The notes beneath the pieces were generated by a model. The model was not told where the DNA came from. It searched no databases and was given only the letters and a program-made list of their open reading frames with translations. A DNA stretch of 20,288 nt from a virus: IMG/VR virus record IMGVR_UViG_3300009474_000022, positions 1-20,288 of that record. The stretch is one strand, 5' to 3'. Each line of letters opens with the position of its first letter. Positions within the stretch are counted from its first letter, which is position 1. Made by a program: the position numbers and the translations under genes. Shown here piece by piece: positions 15,177-20,288 of this stretch.

Positions 15177-15184
15177 AATAAATA
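15177..15184 (+). promoter_or_regulatory. T4-type late promoter motif
   Basis: AATAAATA matches the NATAAATA core used by T4-like phages for gp55-dependent late transcription. It lies 16 nt before the ATG of a probable virion gene, which is the class expected to use it. Transcription would start near 15190. A similar but imperfect AATAAGTA occurs at 20030-20037 before the gene at 20042, and both are followed by CTG. Confidence 0.45.
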
Positions 15185-15200
15185 CTGTTAAATATGTACT

Positions 15201-15986
15201 ATGCAAACAGTATCAAGGTATTTACTCACAAATTTGGTAATCGCCTATATAAATGGTTATACAGGAAGGAATTCTAAAGTGTACGATAGACAATTAAAAG
15301 TATATAAGGGTGTTTCTAATCCTATCACATTTGCGTTTAAAAATGAGGATCAAAAAGCCCAGGATATAACCTCAAAAACATTTGAATTTAACATAATTGA
15401 CATAGAATCAATGAAGTCTGTATTAACTAGAAATTTAACTATTTTAGATGACGGATCAACAACAAATACCAAAGGAACTGCTATTGTAACCATATCAGAA
15501 GGAGACTTACTGTTACTTGATTCAAAATTTTACAATTATAGCGTAAGAGAAATTAATGCCGACAACAGTCAAACTGTAACGTATAGCGATACATCTTACA
15601 ATTCGCAAGGAACGTTAGAGTTAATCGACGATGCATATCCACAGTTTCAGGCTAGTCAAAATATTAACTCATTTACAGTAACTACAGGGCCATTAACAAA
15701 AACATCCGGAGCCATCGATGCATATCCCGGAAATAATAATAATTCTGCCCTACACACTGCGGTAATCTACACAACTGGGTTTACTGGTAGAGTAAAGATA
15801 CAAGGTACGATGGTAACAACGTCACCGGTAGACGCTGATTACTTTGACATAACAAATATTGACATAACTGCATCTGATACTGTAACATACACAAACTTCA
15901 ATGGGGTTTATCAAAATATCAGATTCAGTTACGGTAATACAAGTGGTAATACTGGCACAGTTGACAAAATCCTATATAGACATTAA
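15201..15986 (+). CDS. Probable virion structural protein (baseplate or fibre-associated)
   Basis: A 261-aa, serine/threonine/asparagine-rich, beta-strand-rich protein lacking cysteine. The N-terminal part (about 30-130: VYKGVSNPITFAFKN, TFEFNIIDIES, then SEGDLLLLDSKFYNYSVREI) resembles the first beta-sandwich domain of upper baseplate/fibre proteins. The C terminus, YTNFNGVYQNIRFSYGNTSG followed by NTGTVDKILYRH, is of a type I associate with marine T4-like structural proteins. Two DAYP segments (about 142 and 173) mark a short internal repeat. It stands behind a late-type promoter motif and between two replication blocks. The assignment to tail rather than head is uncertain. Confidence 0.6.
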   Translation: MQTVSRYLLTNLVIAYINGYTGRNSKVYDRQLKVYKGVSNPITFAFKNEDQKAQDITSKTFEFNIIDIESMKSVLTRNLTILDDGSTTNTKGTAIVTISEGDLLLLDSKFYNYSVREINADNSQTVTYSDTSYNSQGTLELIDDAYPQFQASQNINSFTVTTGPLTKTSGAIDAYPGNNNNSALHTAVIYTTGFTGRVKIQGTMVTTSPVDADYFDITNIDITASDTVTYTNFNGVYQNIRFSYGNTSGNTGTVDKILYRH

Positions 15987-15995
15987 AATACATTA

Positions 15996-17012
15996 ATGAA
16001 TCTAATCCAGAGTACAATTCTGAATTCGTTGCCTGCTGGCAAGAAAAAAACTCCCAGCGGATGGACTAGTTTCAATGCTCCTTGTTGTGTATACAATGGA
16101 GAATCACAAGACAAGAAAAAAAGAGGAGGTATAATGACCACCGCCGACGGTACATTAAGTTATCATTGTTTTAACTGCGGTTATAAAGCAAATTATACTA
16201 TTGGTAGAAAATTAAATTTTAAGATGAGACAGTTCATGGGATGGATTGGTATCTCCGAAGAAACTATACGTAAACTTTCCTTAGAGGCGATGCGTTACGA
16301 GGAGGCTGGTAATACTCACGAGAAAAAAAGATTTGTTGAGTTTAAAGAAAAACCTCTGCCGAAGAATTCTCATAGATTAGATTACTGGTTGGAAAAATAT
16401 CTTAAAAAAGATCTAACAGATACACAATATAATAAAATAGATCAATTATTAAATTATCTCAAATCTAGAGGAGTTGAGCCACACTGGTACAATTTTTATT
16501 ACTCACCAGACCAAACATCAAATTTTGATAGAAGAATTATTATTCCTTTTTATTGGAGAGGAAATCTTGTAGGATATACAGGAAGATTATTTGATACACG
16601 TAATAAAGAAATAAAATATTGGACAGAAACACAACCCGGCTATGTGTTTAACATGGATGTTCAGGATTGGTCTCGTAAATTTGTTCTGGTAACAGAAGGA
16701 CCATTTGATGCACTTACCATTTCTGGTGTAAGCATATTGGGCTCAGAGATAAATGATATACAAAGAGAACTCATTGATGGACTTGGTAGAAAGGTGATTG
16801 TTGTACCAGATAGAGATACACCCGGAGAAAAATTGATAGACCAAGCAATAGAATTTGGATGGAGTGTGGCATTTCCAGAATGGCAAAAAGGTGTTGATGA
16901 TGTGGCGGATGCTGTGTTAAAATATGGAAGATTGTTTGTGATGCAAAGCATATTAAAAACGACCGAATCAAGTAAACTAAAGATCGATTTAAAGAGAAAA
17001 ATTTATGGCTGA
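15996..17012 (+). CDS. gp61: DNA primase, gp61-type
   Basis: A 338-aa primase with an N-terminal zinc-binding region (FNAPCCVYN with C30/C31, then YHCFNCGYK with C58/C61) and a C-terminal TOPRIM domain. In TOPRIM, the glutamate motif is VTEGPFDAL (232-240, E234), the DxD motif is VVPDRDTPG (269-277), and KGVDDVADAV (298-307) is the conserved end. Size equals T4 gp61 (about 340 aa). It makes RNA primers for lagging-strand synthesis in complex with gp41. The end overlaps the gp41 gene by 8 nt, the arrangement expected for stoichiometric partners. It starts 9 nt after the structural gene, with no clear promoter of its own. Confidence 0.93.
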   Translation: MNLIQSTILNSLPAGKKKTPSGWTSFNAPCCVYNGESQDKKKRGGIMTTADGTLSYHCFNCGYKANYTIGRKLNFKMRQFMGWIGISEETIRKLSLEAMRYEEAGNTHEKKRFVEFKEKPLPKNSHRLDYWLEKYLKKDLTDTQYNKIDQLLNYLKSRGVEPHWYNFYYSPDQTSNFDRRIIIPFYWRGNLVGYTGRLFDTRNKEIKYWTETQPGYVFNMDVQDWSRKFVLVTEGPFDALTISGVSILGSEINDIQRELIDGLGRKVIVVPDRDTPGEKLIDQAIEFGWSVAFPEWQKGVDDVADAVLKYGRLFVMQSILKTTESSKLKIDLKRKIYG

Positions 17013-18444
17013 TTATAGTTTTGACGTACAAAAGTTGTATCTAGAAATGTTTCTGGCAGATGCAGAATCTTTCGCCCGAGCACAAAACATTTTTGAACCT
17101 ACAAGTTTTGATAGAAAACTACAACCGATCGCTAAGTTTGTAAAAGAGTATTCTGAAGAGTATAAGGTTATGCCGGATGTTGACCAGGTCAACGCCAAAC
17201 ACGACATCAAATTAAAATCGGCAAAGGATCTAGATCCATCACACTTTAGTTGGCTGTTAGATGAATTTGAAACATTCTCAAGACACAAGGCCATGGAGAA
17301 AGCGATACTCGAATCTGCTGATTTGTTAGAGAAAGGTGATTATAACCCTGTTGAGGACAAAATCAAGGCCGCAGTTGGTATAAGTTTAACTAAAGATTTA
17401 GGAACAGACTATTTCGAAGATCCCAGAGGTAGATTGGAGGCATTAAAAAACTCTAATGGTCAAGTCAGCACAGGATGGACCAACGTTGATAAGAAACTTT
17501 ACGGTGGATTCAATCGTGGTGAACTAAACATATTTGCTGGTGGATCAGGAGCAGGAAAGAGTTTATTCCTACAGAATCTAGCAGTCAACTGGGCAACCGC
17601 TGGGTTGAACTGTGTATATATCTCATTCGAATTAAGCGAGGCATTGTGTGCAATGCGTTTAGATTCCATGATGGCAAATATATCAACAAGACAAGTTATG
17701 AAAGATATTGACACGGTTGAAATGAAAATCAAAATGTTAGCAAAGAAAGCCGGAGGCATTCAAATTAAATATCTTCCTTCCGGTAGCAATGTTAACGACA
17801 TAAAAGCATATGTCAAAGAATTACAATTGAAACAAAAGAAAAAAATCGACTGTATCTTGATAGATTATCTGGACCTTATGATGCCGAAAAGCAAACGTGT
17901 AAGTCCAGCAGATTTATTCATTAAGGACAAATATGTTTCAGAAGAATTAAGAAACTTTGCCACTGAGTCACAAATGATAATGGCAACAGCGTCACAATTA
18001 AACAGGGCAAGTGTAGAGGAGATAGAATTTGATCACTCTCATATAGCAGGTGGACTATCAAAGGTGCAGACAGCAGACAATGTAATTGGTATCTTTACAA
18101 GCAGGGCCATGAAAGAGCGTGGAAGATACCAAATACAATTTATGAAAACTAGAAGTAGTTCGGGGGTTGGTCAGAAAGTGGATCTAGAGTTTGATGTGGA
18201 CACATTAAGAATTAGATCACTCGATGAGGAAGAAAGCCATTATCAATCAAAACCACAATCTTCAATAATGGATAGTCTCAAAACCAAAAGTAAAGTATCG
18301 TCGTCGGATAATAAAACAGATGCTAGAAATGAAAAAGAAATTAATCCTCGCAAAGGCGAAGATTTTGGCAAAGTTAAAGCCACAGTAGAGGGAGGAAAAT
18401 TGAGACAACTTCTGAACGAACTACACTCAGATGAAGAACAATAA
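17005..18444 (+). CDS. gp41: Replicative DNA helicase, gp41/DnaB-type
   Basis: A 479-aa protein, very near T4 gp41 (475 aa). An N-terminal helical domain (1-130) precedes a RecA-like core starting at STGWTNVDKKLYGG (155-168). The core has Walker A AGGSGAGKSLF (178-188), FELSE (208-212), Walker B CILIDYLDLM (283-292) and the sensor/finger ATASQLNR (327-334). The hexamer unwinds DNA 5'-3' at the fork and carries gp61. The C-terminal 70 residues (from about 410) are charged, serine/lysine rich and probably disordered, a likely contact for partner proteins. It overlaps the primase gene by 8 nt, and the largest non-coding gap follows. Confidence 0.95.
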   Translation: MADYSFDVQKLYLEMFLADAESFARAQNIFEPTSFDRKLQPIAKFVKEYSEEYKVMPDVDQVNAKHDIKLKSAKDLDPSHFSWLLDEFETFSRHKAMEKAILESADLLEKGDYNPVEDKIKAAVGISLTKDLGTDYFEDPRGRLEALKNSNGQVSTGWTNVDKKLYGGFNRGELNIFAGGSGAGKSLFLQNLAVNWATAGLNCVYISFELSEALCAMRLDSMMANISTRQVMKDIDTVEMKIKMLAKKAGGIQIKYLPSGSNVNDIKAYVKELQLKQKKKIDCILIDYLDLMMPKSKRVSPADLFIKDKYVSEELRNFATESQMIMATASQLNRASVEEIEFDHSHIAGGLSKVQTADNVIGIFTSRAMKERGRYQIQFMKTRSSSGVGQKVDLEFDVDTLRIRSLDEEESHYQSKPQSSIMDSLKTKSKVSSSDNKTDARNEKEINPRKGEDFGKVKATVEGGKLRQLLNELHSDEEQ

Positions 18445-18485
18445 AAGTTAGTATTATCCCAACAAACTTGTATTTAGAAAAACAA

Positions 18486-18554
18486 GCGGAGCGCCAAAGT
18501 TCGAGAAAGCGTTAGCGTAAATTTTAAAACAGCGAAGCGTAAACAGCGTAAAGA
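18486..18554 (+). repeat. Degenerate 23-nt repeats with GC-loop-GC mini-hairpins
   Basis: Three units start exactly 23 nt apart at 18486, 18509 and 18532. Each opens with a potential mini-hairpin: GCGGAGC, GCGTTAGC and GCGAAGC. AGCGTAAA occurs three times (18514, 18536, 18545) and AAACAGCG twice (18527, 18541). d(GCGNAGC) heptamers with a GNA loop are known to form unusually stable DNA mini-hairpins. The units are otherwise poorly conserved. Possible roles include an origin or protein-binding array, RNA stabilisation, or transcription attenuation. Confidence 0.5.
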
Positions 18555-18590
18555 CTATTTGACCCTTTTTGTTTTTTACCATTAAGTATG

Positions 18591-18619
18591 TTGTTCAATT
18601 ATTAAAAGTATTATATAAT
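18591..18619 (+). promoter_or_regulatory. Sigma70-like promoter for the cupin gene
   Basis: TTGTTC (18591-18596), a 17-bp spacer and a perfect TATAAT (18614-18619) lie directly before the ATG at 18626. Seven bases past the -10 box is the start codon itself, so the transcript may be leaderless; no Shine-Dalgarno is present. The -35 box is weak. Confidence 0.45.
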
Positions 18620-18625
18620 CAAAAT

Positions 18626-19174
18626 ATGAAAACAATTAAATCATTTAAAAGAATAGTAACCGGAATCAACGAACAGGGCAAATCAACAGTGATGTCGAAT
18701 GACATTGCTGGGGGTGTTCTAGATTTTGGCGATGCCCGACCGTTCCACACACACACATACTTGTGGAAAACACGAGACGAAGAACAAGACTTTACAGGGT
18801 TCGACGATCCCATAGATTCCAATTTCAAAACATTTCCCACACCGGGAGGAACAACTTTTCTTGTTGTACAGTTCGATCCCCAAGACGACGAAGTGCTTAA
18901 AAAAATTGATCCAAAAAAAGGATTCGAAGCCATGGGTGCTGTTGATAATCTCAAGGTCAGCAGTCGACATCCTTATATGCACGCCACTCCCACTGTGGAT
19001 TACGGTGTCGTACTGTCGGGCAAAATCAAACTGTTGCTGGACGAAGGTCAGGAAGAAGTGGAACTGAATCAGGGAGATGTGTTGGTGCAGAGGGGAGCAT
19101 TGCACGCCTGGTACAATCCGTTTTCTGAACCTTGTGTTATTGCTTTTACTTTAGTAGACGCTAGGAAAAATTAA
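18626..19174 (+). CDS. Cupin-domain protein
   Basis: A 182-aa protein whose C-terminal half is a single cupin barrel. It shows HATPTVDYGVVLSGKIKLLL with metal-ligand candidates, then EVELNQGDVLVQRGALHAWY (G-D and H-x-W motif 2), and ends FTLVDARKN. An upstream frame extension to 18569 would add 19 hydrophobic residues across the promoter, so the ATG at 18626 is preferred. Cupins of this small type often bind iron or another divalent metal and act as dioxygenases, isomerases or sugar/acid-binding regulators; the substrate is unknown. Its GC content is well above the phage average. It meets a TauD-like gene tail to tail with a 4-nt overlap. Confidence 0.8.
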   Translation: MKTIKSFKRIVTGINEQGKSTVMSNDIAGGVLDFGDARPFHTHTYLWKTRDEEQDFTGFDDPIDSNFKTFPTPGGTTFLVVQFDPQDDEVLKKIDPKKGFEAMGAVDNLKVSSRHPYMHATPTVDYGVVLSGKIKLLLDEGQEEVELNQGDVLVQRGALHAWYNPFSEPCVIAFTLVDARKN

Positions 19175-19992
19175 GCATCTCCGTGTCGACAATTCATACG
19201 CCATAATTCACGAGAATATTGTTCTTCGGTGCTGTCGATTGTTCCCTTGGCCGAGTGTAGCATGGAAATGTTATCCCATATTAAAAAATCTCGCTCTTCC
19301 CAATGATGCTCATAGATGTACTCATCCTTGATTGCGTGATCTCTTAGTTCCTCTAACAGTTTGTCTGATTCCTCTTTGCTCAATCCAAGCACCTGTTGTA
19401 TGTGTCCGTACACCGAATAGATACAGTTCTCTCCGGAGATCCAGTGCGGCATTATCAAAGGATGGTATACATATCCGTCCACTCCCAAGCCCTTGAGTTC
19501 TTCTTCCGTGGGCACCGCCGCTAGTGCATAATCGGTGGCGTGCTTGTGTGCGGCCACCTTGCCCGTGGCTTTCTTTTTTAGATTGTCCGGTAGATTCTTA
19601 TACGCCATGGACTGATCTGCGAATATTGTGGTCCCCCCCACTTTTGCAACGGTTATGGAATATAGAAAACTAAACGTCGGAGGACATTGTAAAAAAGATT
19701 GATCGATGTGCCAAATTTCAGGACTGAGTTGCCCTTTGGTTTTGTCGTTGTGTAACACATAGATCTCTGGATGTGTCTTGAGAGCATTCTGTTTCCATTT
19801 AGCGTGACGTACGGGTGTACCAAACTTGTTCAGTATCTCTACGAGGTCATCTGGGCTGGCCTGGAAATTTTTAAAAATCAATATCTTGTGTTTCTCCATT
19901 AGAGATATTATGTGATCAATACCTTCCACTATATCTGTTTTTGTGACGTCAAATATCTTCACACCGTATGGCAAAATGGCTTCTGTTTTCAT
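19171..19992 (-). CDS. TauD/TfdA-family Fe(II)/2-oxoglutarate dioxygenase
   Basis: A 273-aa enzyme with all expected residues. The iron motif HxD is in EIWHIDQSF (H95, D97), the distal histidine is in SMLHSAKG (H246), and the 2-oxoglutarate-binding arginine lies 15 residues further on (R261 in SRELWRM). GGTTIFADQSMAY (119-131) and DFLIWDN (235-241) are typical of the family. The reaction is oxidative hydroxylation of a small molecule with decarboxylation of 2-oxoglutarate, as for taurine or 2,4-D in named relatives; the substrate here is unknown. AAAGGA precedes the ATG by 6 nt. GC reaches about 60% locally (19501-19560), far above the replication genes, which suggests recent bacterial origin. 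Confidence 0.9.
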   Translation of the reverse strand: MKTEAILPYGVKIFDVTKTDIVEGIDHIISLMEKHKILIFKNFQASPDDLVEILNKFGTPVRHAKWKQNALKTHPEIYVLHNDKTKGQLSPEIWHIDQSFLQCPPTFSFLYSITVAKVGGTTIFADQSMAYKNLPDNLKKKATGKVAAHKHATDYALAAVPTEEELKGLGVDGYVYHPLIMPHWISGENCIYSVYGHIQQVLGLSKEESDKLLEELRDHAIKDEYIYEHHWEERDFLIWDNISMLHSAKGTIDSTEEQYSRELWRMNCRHGDA

Positions 19993-20041
19993 GTGTTTTC
20001 CTTTATATTTTTATCAGTGTAAAACAACAAATAAGTACTGT

Positions 20042-20288
20042 ATGTTGTTTACCTACTGTTATTTAAACCTTCCGACAATCCCGGAATCGATATTAGAGTC
20101 TGCTTATAGACAACTGGCACAATGCGAATCCAACGTTGGAGGATCGCAACACAAAATGGCCGCAGATACAAGAACAGTACCCGGTTATCGAGAATACCTA
20201 ACGCGAACTGTTACAGACGGCTCTGGTAAAAAATTCCGTGCTCCTGGCCATCGAAGATATCGTTTGGATGACGAGTTTGATCGCTGGG
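20042..20288 (+). CDS. N-terminal part of an unidentified protein (3' truncated)
   Basis: An ATG at 20042 opens a frame that runs unbroken to the right edge, giving 82 residues. It begins MLFTYCYLNLPTIPESILES and continues with a QLAQCESN segment, then a basic region (REYLTRTVTDGSGKKFRAPG, RRYRLDDEFDRW). I do not recognise it securely. The layout, a short strand, 'P-x-I-P', a helix and a later DDEFDRW, would suit the N terminus of a 2-oxoglutarate oxygenase-like phage protein, but no catalytic residue is in view. It diverges from the TauD-like gene across 49 bp, lacks a Shine-Dalgarno, and has a late-like AATAAGTA 4 nt upstream. GC is high, as in the cupin/TauD pair. Confidence 0.6.
   Translation, partial: MLFTYCYLNLPTIPESILESAYRQLAQCESNVGGSQHKMAADTRTVPGYREYLTRTVTDGSGKKFRAPGHRRYRLDDEFDRW

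Larger units (their letters stand above)
18445..18625. other. 181-nt non-coding gap after gp41
   Basis: This is the longest stretch without a gene. It holds a weak 5-bp stem (CTTGT 18467-18471 with ACAAG 18482-18486), a cluster of mini-hairpin motifs (18486-18554), a T-rich tract (CCCTTTTTGTTTTTT, 18563-18577) without a convincing hairpin before it, and a promoter for the cupin gene. No conserved open frame or tRNA was seen. Confidence 0.6.

Noticed and set aside
15620-15730. Repeated GATGCATATCC within the structural gene as a recombination site
   Set aside because: It encodes the two DAYP segments and is too short and isolated to be more than a small protein repeat.
18563-18577. T-rich tract as a rho-independent terminator for gp41
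   Set aside because: No GC-rich stem lies immediately before it; the mini-hairpin motifs are 25 nt or more upstream.
18719-19105. 128-residue open frame opposite the cupin gene
   Set aside because: Antisense shadow of a GC-richer gene; composition is unnatural and the cupin motifs identify the true strand.
20002-20030. Minus-strand TTGTTG, 17-bp spacer, TATAAA before the TauD-like gene
   Set aside because: The -10 box would overlap the AAAGGA ribosome binding site of the same gene, so the two cannot both work; the -35 match is poor.

Overview
The window looks like part of a T4-like myovirus genome from a low-GC marine bacterium, such as a SAR11/Pelagibacter phage or a cyanophage relative. 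The evidence is a UvsW-type helicase, a gp61-type primase and a gp41-type replicative helicase, combined with host-like glycan and 2-oxoglutarate oxygenase genes. Genes are tightly packed, mostly overlapping by 1-30 nt, with no tRNA, IS element, CRISPR or integrase. Exact host and taxonomy cannot be fixed from the sequence alone.

Left part (1-8827), surface-glycan module. It begins with the tail of a probable glycosyltransferase and a small unknown gene. A minus-strand operon follows: SGNH hydrolase, GT-B-like protein, FkbM methyltransferase. From a 34-bp divergent gap a seven-gene plus-strand operon runs right: GT61-type transferase, two GT-B-like proteins, sulfotransferase, GT-A transferase with a DAD motif, another GT-B-like protein, and a GNGPS-motif (DUF115/GT42-like) protein. 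Four of these genes are diverged relatives of one family. Together they could build, sulfate, methylate and de-esterify a glycan on the virion or the host envelope.

Middle (8796-14801), DNA transactions. A SprT-like metalloprotease gene points left. A clear sigma70-like promoter then drives a 445-aa protein with a HARP-like segment, uvsW, an unknown protein, a possible clamp-loader small subunit, a C2H2 zinc-finger protein, a 73-aa protein with a TTG start, and a 188-aa protein that looks like a condensed DnaE (Pol III alpha) palm/fingers. A small unknown gene ends the operon.

Right part (14791-20288). It holds a minus-strand conserved unknown gene, a probable virion structural gene behind a T4-late-type promoter motif, and the primase-helicase pair gp61-gp41. 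The only long non-coding gap follows, carrying a 23-nt periodic set of mini-hairpin motifs. A GC-rich cupin/TauD pair and the start of an unidentified gene close the window.

Best candidates for something undescribed are the miniature DnaE-like protein (13954-14520), the HARP-like partner next to UvsW (9350-10687), the periodic mini-hairpin gap (18486-18554) and the expanded GT-B-like family.
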